Origin: Argopecten irradians
Taxonomy: Eukaryota > Mollusca > Bivalvia > Pectinida > Pectinidae
Direction of reading: 5' to 3'
NCBI RefSeq assembly: GCF_041381155.1
Contig: NC_091149.1
Coordinates: 13,470,609 to 13,534,608 of the forward strand
Length of the DNA stretch: 64,000 bases
The notes beneath the pieces were generated by a model. That model ran no database searches. It was not told where the DNA came from and saw only the letters and a program-made list of their open reading frames with translations. Of the stretch, positions 1-11,953 are shown piece by piece. Made by a program: the position numbers and the translations under genes. Positions within the stretch are counted from its first letter, which is position 1, and every line of letters starts with the position of its first letter.

Positions 1-1880
1 GCGACGTGCAGTGCTTTCACTTTTGTTAAAAATGATGGATGTCAAATGTAAACATTACCTCTGTGTCTGTGTTCGTCCTACGATCAAGTCTTTGGGGTGG
101 ACGGGCGTGAGACCCTCTGACAGAGGTCAGTTATAAACATATCCTCTTGTCTCTGTTCTTTGAGAATTTAATCGTGTGTATTATAAAACATGCACCGCTA
201 GTAATCCACGTGTTGACAGTTACGCGTCAACACAGCTACATTGTATCCATCGAACACAAGTGAAGTTATTCAATCTATCGATGGCGATGGATCTAAGCGT
301 AGATTATATAATCACATGGCTCCCAAGGATGTAATATCGTCAAGTCAGACGACAATCTCAAACACATTGAGCTACTTGAAAACTGGTTTTTGACAACTTC
401 GGCAAACTCCAGTGTGTAAGCGTGCGTCAGCTTCGCCTCGCTGCACAACGGTCACCGAGTTCACACATGTGGCCGAGTACAAATACTTTATGTTATTACG
501 CTATATATTAACTTTTAGCAAAATTGAATATATATTTAAAAATCTGATCTGATTAAATAAAATTATCTCATAAATTTTCTTTGTTTGTCATGTTTACTTA
601 ACACTAAAATATTGAACTTTTTTGTCGTCGCGGATGAATAATTCTTTCTTACGTGAAGCGTCATAATTCGCTGTTCAATTGAGTAAGCTCCTCCCACTTT
701 TGACCGACTTTTATTGAATAATTACGTCACTTTCAAATGACAATTTTATTGCATAAAGTATAAATAAAAAGTCGTGTGAGTGTAAATATAGGAATTGGAT
801 TGCGCTTTTATGTTAACCATGTTTGTATGGAGCAATTCCTCTAAGAATATATTCTATGGGGCGCGTTAAATATGACGTCACAAACACTTGACGTATTGGT
901 TTGTTGTTTCCAGTACACTTCACAAGAATATATTTACATATGCCCCTATATAGTCAACGGGAGGGGAGTTGCGTTCAGATTACCGTAAACGCAATGACGT
1001 ATGAATACAAACGCAGTGCAGGTTCGGACCACTCCTAGTTCACACTTCGATAACATTTTGCGTCATAAGTTGACGGATTTTAAAATAACAATAAAGAGTT
1101 TTTATTAGATCCAGTTAAATATGTATTTGACATCAAAACAAAACATGTGTTCAAGCATTGTAACGGTAATAAACTACAAAATGAATCGCTGGTCGGGGCT
1201 ACAACCGGGGGGCTTTCCTCAGGAATGTTCGGGGAATCCCATAGTTACGTCAAATACATGTGTGTACGGTCACTCATCTCACCTAAATATACAGAACATC
1301 TGATTGTCGGTGAATAATTCTGGGAGCGTCTAAGCGAACAATAGGTTAACAGATCATATACAGGTTTCCAGAAAAAAAACATTACAGGTAGCCTATCCGA
1401 AACAGTATCATCAGCTTAAATGGCCCCGTCTTTGCATTCAAAATAGGCCTACACACACGCAAACACTTGTCTATCCTCCGTACAATAAAATAAAAGTCAT
1501 GACTGCGAAGAATTTAGTGTATATAGCGTTCTTAGACCGATACATACATGACAAACATTCAGCAGCTCAACGGTCATACCATCAATAGGCTTTATCACAG
1601 TCACTTTCCTCGGTTGAAAATCAAATATGGCGGCTCGCTTCACTTCGGACCGCATCACTACCCTGACAACGATACATACCGGTAGTCGTTCCGCCTTGGT
1701 TATCTCAATTTTTATTCGAAATGGACATTATTAATATATATTATCAAATTGAAAAAAATATATGTTGAAAATAATTGAAAAGTGTCATTGTTGTATTTCA
1801 AACCAACTGCAGCTATAACATTAAACAATCGGAACTATATCTTCGGTCATCCTGACTACCGTAGTTACCCAACTTAGCAA
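1..1880. other. Non-coding stretch, no gene recognised
   Basis: No open frame here has a recognisable domain or a convincing chain of splice sites. The sequence is AT-rich with scattered CG-containing patches. A 60-codon plus-strand frame near 1121-1303 has no family resemblance that I can name and is probably chance. I see nothing else I can support. Confidence 0.5.
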
Positions 1881-1932
1881 CCATCACCTTTTTAAATTGT
1901 ACGTAAAGGTAGATTTATTTATGTTAATATAT

Positions 1933-2071
1933 AGATTGAACAGTGTTTTGATTGCGTTCAAGGTGGTATGAACGCAATGGGATACAGACATATTCAACGC
2001 GCTACATTGAATATGTCTGTATCCCCTTGCGTTCATACCACCTTGAACGCAATCAAAACACTGTTCAATCT
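1933..2071. repeat. Foldback (snap-back) element, near-perfect inverted repeat
   Basis: Two 65-bp arms (1933-1997 and 2007-2071) are reverse complements with one visible mismatch, separated by a 9-bp loop. The arm begins AGATTGAACAGTG and contains ATTGCGTTCAAGG. Such a structure is typical of a small foldback MITE; transcribed RNA would form a long hairpin. No clear target-site duplication is visible. The open frames across it on both strands are products of the palindrome, not genes. Confidence 0.85.
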
Positions 2072-4348
2072 CTATTTGAACACACATTTCAGCACTTCCA
2101 ACATATTGATCACAGGCCGATGATTTTTTTTTCTGAACAAAAACATTGCCACACATTATTAAAGATAATACACCTCAGAAGAATGGTAATTTTTGTCATT
2201 TATTCCATTAAAAAAACTTCCCAACTTTACACTATTAAGAATTTCTTATTTTGATTCAATATGAAATATTCAAAATAATGAATTGCATTCCGAAAATAGA
2301 TCCATAACAATGTGACCCACATGGAATTACGCATACTAATTACGCAGATAACAAAGCAAGACAAATTATTTTATATCTATTTTGTTCTAATTAGATACTT
2401 ATTATTAATGAGAACGAATATACGTACCCGGCCTACTTAACCTTTCGGCCGGGAACGAAATGGTGCCTATGTGTCCTGGTGGAGCACTACCTCAGAAATC
2501 ACTCAGGCACATATTTTATACTTTCTAATAATTTTCCAAATATCTTACAGTATGAATATGCATGGCTTTATATATTATTTTATCCAACGCAAAAATAACA
2601 ACCATTCTTAATATTTACCGTACCGCTAAAAAAGACTTCAATTTCATAACTTTAAGACTTGCTGTTTTATTTTTTCTTCGAAAGACCTCCATATTTATAT
2701 GTGAAAAAAATAACGTCTCGCTTGGAATTTGATATTTTTACGGTTCAGTTTTATTGCCTATAAGGTGAATGATATAAAGAAGTAGGATAAAATGCATACA
2801 AACGTTTGAATAATGGTTTGCATAATCATCACTTTGCTCCATTAGCAGTAATAGGCACCAATTATAGTTCTTAACACAACACTATAATCTGTCTGGACGT
2901 CTAAAATATTGCAGTTACTTATCAACGTTAAACATCGATTATTGTCCAAATGATAAATATTATCTTATATCTCTATCGGCACTGGTTCAATGGTTAATTT
3001 TTGGTTGGATGGATAACTCAGTGTCACGAACTTTTAGTCTAAATTTGATAGAGGCTATTACAAATACTGGTAATAGTCATGGTTCAAACTACTGTATATT
3101 TAAATGTTCGCGGTCATGGTGCGAGGTACTGTATAGTTATTTCGCGGGCGTAAATTGCCCGATTTACAGTTTGGAATTTATCGCGAGGGTTTAATTTCAC
3201 GAATTATCTTTGTAGCTTTTGAATAAGCCATTCTTTCGAAATTCTATAATATGGATAACTATTAATTTGATATATCGCGAGGTTTCAAATCTCGGGAATT
3301 TGGATGGATCCGCAAATTTATCGAAATTAAAACCGCCGAGATTATTAGCATCTATAAAGTATTATAATTGCACTGGTGATATGTATGTGTTGTAATTGAT
3401 TCGATATGTAAATGCATTAAGCCATATTGAAAGATATCAATTAGAATCTACTAGAAATGCATAAGTTTGGTTTTTGCAGATTAATAGCTATTGGCTCACA
3501 CTATTTTTGTGTAAAATATTGATGACAAAGTTCACCAAGGAATACGACAATTGTCAAATTACACACTTTACTTGTAATAGACTTTATTATGAAAATGAAA
3601 TTGTAAAAATGACTTTGATACTTTCGTTCATTCCCGTTAATACCACACAAATAATCACTGAATATTTTTATCGATTACAATTACAATTTTAAATAAATAA
3701 TAATTCCATTGGCTTCCAATTTGTGACACAAAGTGAGAATAAGACATTAAGGTGATATTCCATTACCAGCTACGATTATATCACCATAACTTTGTTTTAC
3801 ATGTAGGCATGTTCCTCGTGCTTTATTACTAATTTATAAGGAAAGAGGGAAAATGTATTTTATAATGCTATAAAGTCATACTCATTAAGCTAGTCATCAG
3901 ACGATATGTTGTTTCCAGGTGATTCGATTCCTGTTTATCTATATACCGGCTCTATTGGAATTCAAGACAGCGGTCGAGTCTTGAATTGCGGACACCAGTA
4001 CAATATAGGTCACAGTGACCTGCTTCAAGCAGTATGTGCATACTCTAAGTACAAAATTAATCCGCATTTGGCAAAAATAAATTTTTAAAAACCTGCGACT
4101 GAAATATGTTAAACTTGGAATTCGATAAATTCTGCGAGGTATATTGAATTTCGCGTTTTTGCATCAATTCCAAAATTTGGCAAAAGTGAAAGAAAGAAAA
4201 AAAAAAGCTGCTATAGTGACTATACTGCACAGTGTAGAAGCTAGACAAAATAGTCTACGCATGGAAGAATGCCAGGCGGGCGGATGGACGTACACCAAAC
4301 ATTTTCAGCCTTCGGTTCGCTATAATAGAATAATAAAAGGCAACATAC
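2072..4348. other. Downstream (3') flank or intron of the lectin-like gene; no certain exon
   Basis: The remaining exons of the C-type-lectin-like gene should lie in this direction, but no stretch with the expected WIG, EPN/QPD or WND signature was found on the minus strand. At 2411-2455 there is a half copy of the element seen whole at 39374-39556 (shared GAACGAATATACGTACCCGG). The rest is AT-rich sequence with no feature I can name. Confidence 0.4.
3919..4029 (+). other. Possible internal exon or hairpin, uncertain
   Basis: A plus-strand segment is bounded by an AG after a short T-rich run (ttgtttccag) and by GTATGT, and one frame is open throughout, beginning DSIPVYLYTG. I do not recognise the encoded sequence. 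The segment also holds an inverted repeat (ggaattcaagac / gtcttgaattgc) and the palindrome ggtcacagtgacc, so it may simply be a hairpin repeat. It lies on the opposite strand to the lectin-like gene. Confidence 0.15.
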
Positions 4349-7300
4349 CTGTGCTTCATACCAAGTATAATTCCCCATCACTGGCCAAACACAGATGTCG
4401 TGGTACTGAGCGGACCCAGATGGACAGCGGACGGTACTTAAACCTCAGGGAATAAAGTGTATGAATTTTACAGCGTCTGTCTTCAATAGACATACATCGT
4501 CACAATCTTAAAAGTTTGTTTTCTTTTAAAAAATGATTTATCCTTACACTGTCATAACCATATGAATGGATATTTGCAAGATCAAGCGAACCAAAGATTT
4601 AGTTTAAAAATCTGACAAATGGGAAAATGCCAATATAGTCAATGCTGTACACTAACTTGTATTAGTTCTTCAGTTAATGTTGAGCGACTCGAATAACTGG
4701 GCAGTTCATAAGTTATAATTATGTTCAGATGATTATTATTGACAAGTTGTTACATCATTAGAATTTAGCAAAATATTTTTATGGTTTATACCAAATTCGA
4801 AAGTAATCAATTCTTGATTTAAAAGCAGATTTCAGTTATTTTTCACTTCTAAATAACAAAAATTCCAAGAAAGTAGATGTGTCGCCTACACATCATTACA
4901 AAAATAGTTATTTGCAGTTGAAAATACTGTTGATAAGTAGGTGAAGTTATCAAGTCCTGTAACTCTTGTAAATGTTGACAGATTTCGACCAGTATAGAAC
5001 CAATCTAAGATCCCATTGATATAAAAGCATTAAACAAAATTAGGTTGAAATCGGACAACAAATGCTAAAGTTATCGAGCAGAAACCATGTTTTGACGATT
5101 TTAAAGTCCCATATCTCTTGCAAATATTGACGGATTTTGAACAGTATCGAACCAAACTAAGAACTTATTGATATAAAGCAATATATCAAATTTGGTTGAA
5201 ATCGAACAATAAATACGAAAGTTATCGAGCCGTGGATTTTTCTGTTTTGACGATTTTTAAGTCCCGTAACTCTTGCAAATATTAACGGATTTTGACCGTT
5301 ATTGAACTCATCCGAGATCATTGATATAAGCAACTCATAAAATTTGGTTGAAATTGGACGACAAATATTTAAAGGGACAATTCATTCTAAGAGAACATTA
5401 AAATTTGTACATATATCGAAAAAAACCAGTTCTAATGGAATTTAGATCAGTCGGTTTTACTGTGATGTGCCTGAAAAGCCCATGGTGGTGACATGTGTGT
5501 GAAATTTTCAAACTTGTGGTCGAACTTCTTGTATGCCGAACCCTGTCCCTTGCTCGTAGAGTAATGAAACGTTTGTTTATAACTGCTCAAATCGCTCTGA
5601 CAATAGTGTGTTAACCTTATTATGTGAATTATCTTGCCTCAAAATCATTTTATCACCTTCGCAGTGGTTATGTAGTTCATTTGTTTAACGTGCGTGACTT
5701 TGGCTCGGGTAAAGGTACAGCGCCCATATTGTACCTGCTTAATTGTATTGATCAATGATTTGATATTTCAACGATATTAATTAAAATACTTAACAATGAC
5801 GTGGAATTTGTCAATATTTAACGTTATTTGTTTCATAAGAAATATAGAACAATACATTTATGCCATATTTCACTTCTTGGTTATGTAAAAGAATTAGCCT
5901 GAGTGAATTGTCCCTTTAAGTTATCGAGCGGAAACCATGGATTTATATGTTTTGACGATTTTAAAGTCCCGTTACTCTTGCAAATATTGACGGATTTTGA
6001 CTATCACCAAACTCAGTTGAGATACCATTGATATAATGCAGTATACTAAATTTGGTTGAAATCGGACAATAAATACTTAAGTTTTCGCACGGAAACCTTT
6101 TCCCGGACGCCGAAAGAGTAATACCTTATAGTCGCCCTTGCAAAAAGGGTGGATTGGATTTCAATTGATTTATATACTAATATCGCGGAAATCAGCTATG
6201 CTTCCCTGTCGATAGCTTATAAGCAATGAATTAAAAACCAGCTTACCATGCTTTACACAAGAATCTCCCGACGCTGTTGCAACGCACATCTCATCCATCT
6301 TACAATCATGCTCGAAGCAGGTAACAATATCTAACTGAAAAAGACATGATGTAAACTTAAGTGTTTTGGCGCAACCTAACTTAAGCGGTGAAAAACAAAT
6401 TTTGGACAGGTTAGCATAAAGCTGATTTGCAAAAATAGCACATCTTTAGCGGAAACAAATTATGCTACAGTAAAAAAAATTAATTCCATCTCGAACATAT
6501 TTCGTGGCACCATGTCGTGAATGGAATGCACATGCACAAAAAGCAAAATAGATTATTTCACTTATTTTTGTGTTAATTAGACACATATATATATATAATT
6601 AAACACCAATTCTTGTTCAAATGATCATAATCGTTTATGCTCTGTTGGCGATGGAGCATCATTAAATGTACAGATGATAGCATTTACAGATATCTAAAGC
6701 CTAAACAATTCTCCTTATCTCGATGTCGACAAGACTGAGATAAAATTGAGTTAAAATGTTGTTAACTAGACGACAAATAGTTAAGGCGTATTAACATTAT
6801 AACACAGATCTGCGTTCAAACTATTTGTTGCATTGTCAAATCCAATGTGAATACAATGGACCCGGTTACATTGAAGTCAATGGGGAATTGGGAATCTTTT
6901 CAAAATATACAAATTTAATTGTAACCAAGGTAAAAAGACAAATACTTTTCGTTATAGCCCCGGTCACACATTCACGGATCACCAGGCCGGAATAGCTACG
7001 AAAAAAAGAATACGGATACCCACGGTTAGGCCATTATCCGTAGACAGATATGGATCCGATACGGTATGTCTACGGGTTTCCACGTGTAGGCCAATAATTA
7101 TTTAAATATTTTCTCGGTTTGCAACGTAGGTGATAGGGATTATTACGGAAAGGTACATTTTTACTATGGAATAACACGGATTGATTCGGAATGCAACGTA
7201 TCCGGGCGGATCTACTGCGATCAGCTACGGTTTGCTAAGGTGTAAGTACGGACGAGAACGGTCTTATACGGAATAGCACGAGTTAATACGGAATACTACG

Positions 7301-10089
7301 AAGGTTACGAACTTGATTCGCGCCAAAAAATTAAGTATTCGACAACATGCCTCCTAAGAAAAGTAGAGCAACAAAGCGTCCAGCTGAAGTATTGGTACCT
7401 GATCAAGAGGATTCTTGGACAAATAATGAAATTGTATCTCGCACCACAAGTGAGCAAAATATATACAGCAAAAAGAACAAAGCTAAGCTTCGTCAGCAAG
7501 CTCTGTATTTAACTGCAACACAACAAGATGTATTGACATTGCGGTATAAGCGCAAAAACGCGACATCCAGGCACTGTATTATAATATACTTTGTGCGATA
7601 ACGATACAACTACACAACATATCTGTTTTTAAAGTCTTTGTATTCTACATGTTTTGGTTTTTGCCTCGCTGCGAACTTACATAGCTGATCTTCACCATAG
7701 ACTAAACATAGTCGAAAATGTCATACAGATCTCGCCTGTCTTTTATACCATTCTATCTTGCCATGACACAGATACAACATGGGAATTAATGTAATGTTTT
7801 AGATATACCCATTGTTATTTAGCGTCGAAGGTGTCAAAGTTGCCACCCCTGAATACTTGCACATCACCCATGTCAACACCATCTCTCCAGGCTGCGGGAA
7901 TGATTTGTTGATCGACGTCTTCCTGGTCCATTAGAAGGTTCTGATCAGCAGAATATCTAACTCTCGTGATATTGTGAAGACAAAGACATGCGAGAACTAT
8001 GACATGAACTGTATCTGGTTTTTGGTTCATTACCGAGAGCAAACATCTGTATCTATTCGCAAGGATACCAAAAGCATTCTCAACAACTCTTCTGGCCCTT
8101 GATAAGCGGTAGTTAAAAACCTTTCGTCATTTGTAAGACCCCGTCTGGAAAAAGGCTTCATAAGCCAGGTTTTCACTGCAAAAGCGTCGTCTGCGATTAT
8201 GAAATAATTCATTGGTTTGTCATCACCGGGAAGGGGGGATGCTTGTGGTATGCCGATTATTTCCCTTTCCAGTGGCCTTTTTTTTAAGTCACACTGGTTC
8301 CAAATCTGAGCGTCAGAACACACCGAAACTTGTAATCGGCGTCAACAAGGGGCATTAGTACCACAGAGTGATACCCTTTATAATTATAGTACAAAGATCC
8401 TCTCTTCTTTAGACACCGTATTGCTAAATGTTTGCCTTCTAAAGCGCCTAAGTGTGAGGGAACTGCCATTTATCTGCAAATTGCTCCGCTATATTTTGCC
8501 ACTGTTCTGGCTCAGTAGGAGTCTGAATAACATCTTCAGAATACGCGGACACTATTGCCTTACATACATCTCGAACAATACTGCAATTGGTGTTGTGCGC
8601 AACATGAATACATCAACACGCGATAGCTATCCCCCGTAGCTAAATATCTCAGAGTGATTGTTAATTTCAAACCGGGATCAATACACTGTCGGTACCAGGT
8701 ATTTTTCTTCGTAACCCGTGGACCAACGACTTATAGCAATTCTTGAAACAAATGAGGGTCTATTCTGACAAAGTTCTTATACGCAGCTGGATTTTCTGCA
8801 CAAAGTCCGGTTATGAGGGCCTCATACTGACCATGGATGGGTCTTCGGAGAAGCCAGTCCCTAGTCCACCATCTTCCCTGCTTATGGTTACCTCTTTGCA
8901 TATCCTCAAGAACCTTGATCATTGCCCTGACATTTTGTGCCGCATCATTATCTTATTTTAACCAATGAATGACAAGTTTGAGTTGGTGGCTGTTCATGTT
9001 CGACATTATGGTGTTGTTTTCCTCGACGATATAGACTATTCTAAACCCTAATTCAAGCGGTACTCGTATCGTACCGTACCGTTACGTAGTTCACCGTAAA
9101 GATATTGGACAATCCGTGCTGATTCTTACCTTCCGAAATGCAAAGTAATTGTTCCGTAACAAATCGTAACAACCCGTATCGGATTCTTGGTAAATACATA
9201 CTGTAACCGCACTGAAACGTAGTTAACTTTACCTCACCGTAAAAACCCTTAACGATTTCAGGCTTACGATTTAGCACGGGCTAATGCGGTTTCAATACGG
9301 ACTTACACGAATCAGGACGGTTTCGTGCGGTAAAGTAAGGATATACTACGGTTGTGTGATCCGTGGCCAAATTTAGAACATGTTCAAAACTTGTCACGGA
9401 AATAAAACTTGTTTGAAGTATGACTACGGGTTCTGTACGAAAAAGTACGGACCAATACAGAATACCACGAAAGATGATGGATCTTATCCGTAGCTAATCC
9501 GGCGAGGTGATCCGTGAATGTGTGACCGGGGCATATGTACATGTTAACCCGAGGAATATTTCATAAAAAACTGAAGGCTCTGTGTAGGACAAAATATGAG
9601 ACAGGTAGTTAGTTCCTTTATTTTACATAAAAACAAATTAATAACGTCTCGATCCTCTAAACATGGCATATCTTATCGAATCTCGTAATTCATTTGAAAT
9701 AAAAAGTTGTAAACTAAACGTAATAAGAAGTTAAAGTAAAACTTTAATTCAAATAAGATATGCTAAAAAAGAATATTTACCTTTGGAAGATCTGGTCTCG
9801 TGAACACTATTTTGCCGCTAACGACCAACCATTTAGCCGTATCACTGTTTTCATACATTAACTCGCATGTCGACCAAGGCTTGTAATAGCCAACGGTTTT
9901 GCACATTTTGAACGCCCAACAAAGTTCTATGCACTGATAGAGGGTAGGAAGTTTCCTCTTGACGAACGTTTTGAAGATCGGTGGGTATTTTCTGGTCAGT
10001 TTTACTTTAGTCAACTGATTACCAAAAACCGACGAGAAAAGAACGAATACAGTAAGTAGCAGAGCTCGGGTACCTTGCGCGGTATCCAT
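4349..10089 (-). CDS. Secreted PAN/apple-like, cysteine-rich and C-type-lectin-like protein (5' part)
   Basis: Three minus-strand exons join in phase: 10089-9781 (103 codons), 6334-6247 and 4443-4349. Exon 1 has an ATG, a hydrophobic signal peptide (residues about 8-23, ending near VFG/N) and cysteines at 53, 57, 63 and 75, spaced like a PAN/apple module. Exon 2 adds a small C-x4-C-x5-C-x8-C module. Exon 3 (95 bp) reads RCPSGSAQYHDIC and then TWYEAQ, the usual opening of a C-type lectin domain (CPxGW...C...TWxEAxxxC). Donors are GTAAAT, GTAAGC and GTATGT; acceptors are TTTTTCAG and CCCTGAG. The product is probably an extracellular recognition or adhesion protein. The second half of the lectin fold was not found, so the 3' end is unresolved and the lectin call rests on one exon. 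A Harbinger element fills much of intron 1, and a tandem array with a MITE lies in intron 2. Confidence 0.65.
4935..6110. repeat. Degenerate tandem array of about 140 bp units
   Basis: At least four diverged units carry the shared blocks AAGTCCCGTAACTCTTGCAAA, ATTGACGGATTTTGACC and AATTTGGTTGAAATCGGACA, followed by AGTTATCGAGCGGAAACC. The array is interrupted by the MITE at 5373-5915, after which the last unit resumes exactly where it was broken. It lies in intron 2 of the lectin-like gene. Confidence 0.75.
5373..5915. mobile_element. TTAA-flanked MITE (piggyBac-like), 543 bp
   Basis: The ends are inverted repeats, AGGGACAATTCA on the left and TGAATTGTCCCT on the right, flanked on both sides by TTAA (5369-5372 and 5916-5919). 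TTAA target duplication is the hallmark of piggyBac-superfamily insertion. No transposase frame is present, so it is non-autonomous. It splits one unit of the surrounding tandem array cleanly. A truncated relative in the opposite orientation is at 11655-11894. Confidence 0.8.
6435..6661 (-). mobile_element. Degraded copy of the GATGCTCCACCGC MITE family
   Basis: Read on the minus strand this begins GATGCTCCATCGCCAACAG and continues with the same internal sequence (ATTTGAACAAGAATTGGTG) as the intact copy at 37833-38190. It is shorter and its other end is eroded. It lies between exons 2 and 1 of the lectin-like gene. Confidence 0.6.
7347..7601 (+). pseudogene. Second ORF of the Harbinger element, short remnant
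   Basis: An 84-codon frame starts MPPKKSRATKRP and contains DQEDSWTNNE. Harbinger elements normally carry a second gene for a Myb/SANT-like DNA-binding partner of the nuclease. The position inside the element and the basic N-terminus followed by a W-containing acidic stretch fit an eroded start of such a protein, but the homology cannot be shown from this sequence alone. The frame ends well short of a full trihelix domain. Confidence 0.45.
7815..9006 (-). pseudogene. Harbinger (HARBI1-like) DDE transposase, inactivated
   Basis: The reading frame begins at an ATG at 9006 (MSNMNSHQLK). A TAA at codon 18 (8953-8955) interrupts it, then it resumes as DNDAAQNVRAMIKVLED. Further pieces at 8922-8731, 8469-8284, 8323-8030 and 8042-7815 give a DDE_Tnp_4-type nuclease in three frames. 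Recognisable blocks are LGALEGKHLAIR, YYNYKGYHSVVL, FIIADDAFAVKTWL, ARRVVENAFGILANRYR and VIVLACLCLHNI. There is a one-base loss near 8118 and a small deletion near 8305. The first catalytic aspartate, normally in GALDGKH, is glutamate here. The DD and E of the later motifs are present. The element cannot make a working transposase, but it is young enough for most of the domain to be readable. Confidence 0.85.
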
Positions 10090-10124
10090 GCTGTATAGTA
10101 CTAAATCAGTTGATGCCTTTTAGC

Positions 10125-10130
10125 TTTATA
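10125..10130 (-). promoter_or_regulatory. Possible TATA box of the lectin-like gene
   Basis: On the minus strand ATTATAAAGC lies 36-41 bases before the ATG at 10089. If used, transcription would start about 10 bases before the start codon, an unusually short leader. An untranslated exon further upstream is the alternative. Confidence 0.3.
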
Positions 10131-10484
10131 ATGCATACATATAGGTATACCGGTGAGACTCCTATTATTGATTGATACTGAAAGCCAATTGGGTGTCCGT
10201 TTTGTGCAGCGACAACAAATACCTTGTAATGTAGCCAGGATCGATAGCATCCTAAAATTTCTAGGGGTTACTAGAACTTGTGTCATTGGATTTGATCAGG
10301 TTTGTTGATGAAGTTGTAGTAATAAATTTTATTGGTAATTTTGTTTCACAAATACTTAAATGTTTAGCTTCCTAAAATCATGTATCCTGGCCCACTTAAT
10401 TATCATTTTATGCTGACACGATAATTCATGGTTAGTAAATTCCAATTGTATTACCATATAAATACAAAAAGTTTGCATTGTTAA

Positions 10485-10884
10485 AGGCCCACTACCTTTC
10501 CGGAGCAAAATTTAAAGGTTTCTTAAAAACATTAATAACAAAAGAAAATATATATCGATGGCTTAAGATGAGGTTACAACACCAAACATATGCAAGATTT
10601 CCTGTCTAATGTACGATAACAGTGGAAATTCATTTCGCTGTTTTGTCGTCTGGCGCAGTGATAGTCAACTACCGCGCGGCATTTAGGACGACGGCGGGAA
10701 ACATAAAACGACCCGCGTTATGAAAATTAACATTTTATTTATTCTAATTAAACAGTTCTGAAGGTGATGATAAGTGTGCTAGTAAACGTATAGCTAATAA
10801 CTTCTGCGACTCTACAAAATTATTGATCTCGTGTTACATTCCTATTTCAAAAATTAAAAGCCGTTTCGGAAAGGTAGTGGGCCT
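10485..10884. mobile_element. TTAA-flanked MITE, 400 bp
   Basis: The terminal inverted repeats are AGGCCCACTACCTTTCCG and its complement CGGAAAGGTAGTGGGCCT, flanked by TTAA at 10481-10484 and 10885-10888. No coding frame is present. It belongs to a piggyBac-type non-autonomous family distinct from the other two TTAA families in this window. Confidence 0.85.
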
Positions 10885-10999
10885 TTAATTCATACCTGTA
10901 ACAAGAATCATGAGAATGACTCTGATTTCTGATTTTCAAACTTTTAAAATAATACCTTACTTGTTTAGATATAAACCAGGAAAAGTAACGGGCAAGGTA

Positions 11000-11235
11000 C
11001 CACAACTATGTGCGGCTTTGGCGCAGCAAATGTGTGCTGTGCAAGTGTGTGTGCGTAAACTCATTTGCATACGAAAAGTATGTATTGCAGAAATATCGTT
11101 GGTATCGGTGTTTTATTTCTGCAATATTGCTACAACCACGTACGGCTTTGGTGCACAAGTGTTTGTAGCTATGGTGCGGCAAGTGTGTGTGGCAAACTCA
11201 TTTGCATAAGGAAAGTATGTATTGCAGCAACAAGA
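11000..11235. repeat. Diverged tandem duplication of about 140 bp
   Basis: Two copies share GTGCGGC, GCAAGTGTGTGTG, AAACTCATTTGCATA and AAAGTATGTATTGCAG. The open frames on both strands here come from this duplication and have no recognised domain. Confidence 0.6.
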
Positions 11236-11654
11236 AATATTGACAAATTCCACGATATTGATGGTAATGCAGTATTTTGATTGATACCGTTGAAATTCCA
11301 AATCGTTGATCAATACGATTAAGCAGGTACATGTACATGTACGCTGTACCCATACCCGAACCAAAGTCATACACGTTAAACAAATGCAATACATAGCCAC
11401 TGAGGAGTTGATGAAATTATTTTTAGACAAGAACATGCATCTAATAAGGTGAGTAAACTACTGTAAGAGCGATATGAGTAGTTCTAGACAAAAATTTCTT
11501 TACTTCACCAGTGATAAATCTACATGCGCATCCCGAGTCCTGGACTCACAGAATTTTAAAAGGACCCATGAAATTTCTGGGAATGGATATCTATAACACT
11601 GTGGGACCCATTGTTTTCACAAAAACCATTGAAAAGGACCCACGAAAAATAATC

Positions 11655-11894
11655 GTAGATTGAACACCGCTTCACCGGCAAGGGTCAGGTTTCGGCATAC
11701 AAGACATCCGACCACAATGTGTAATGGTGGACATGCAGTAAGCGAGTTTGAACATTTCGCATACATTTCACTACAGTGGGCTTTTCTGGCATATCACATT
11801 AAAAACAACTAATATAATTTCTATTAGATCTGGTTTGATTCCGAAATATGAGCAAATTTTAATGTACTCTTAGACTGAATTGTCTCTTTAAGGA
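11655..11894 (-). mobile_element. Truncated copy of the AGGGACAATTCA MITE family
   Basis: Read on the minus strand the sequence starts AGAGACAATTCAGTCTAAGAG after a TTAA. It matches the first part of the element at 5373-5915, including AACATTAAAATTTG-like and CTTGTATGCCGAAACCTG blocks. The other end is missing. Confidence 0.65.
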
Positions 11895-11949
11895 ATGTTC
11901 GTGAAACTATGCCATGGAGAAAAACGACTTACGGTCAGTACCAGCCAAC

Positions 11950-11953
<4 letters not shown>

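Larger units (their letters stand above)
6957..9532. mobile_element. PIF/Harbinger DNA transposon, degraded, 2.58 kb
   Basis: The termini are inverted repeats of about 27 bp (GCCCCGGTCACACATTC on the left, its complement on the right), flanked by a 3-bp duplication ATA (6954-6956 and 9533-9535). PIF/Harbinger elements make 3-bp duplications, usually TWA, so ATA is a slight departure. The interior holds a broken Harbinger nuclease gene on the minus strand (7815-9006) and a short second frame on the plus strand (7347-7601), the two converging. The subterminal regions on both sides are full of variants of TACGGAT and ACGGAATA, perhaps transposase binding sites. The whole element sits in intron 1 of the lectin-like gene. 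Confidence 0.9.

Noticed and set aside
1884-2254. Overlapping 90- and 100-codon frames on both strands
   Set aside because: They cross the foldback palindrome at 1933-2071, which gives matching frames on both strands.
3906-4088. A plus-strand gene beginning MLFPGDSIPVY
   Set aside because: Unrecognised, antisense to a better-supported gene, and overlapping an inverted repeat; kept only as a low-confidence candidate exon.
11113-11436. 107-codon minus frame as a gene
   Set aside because: Falls on a diverged tandem duplication with no domain and no splice partners.
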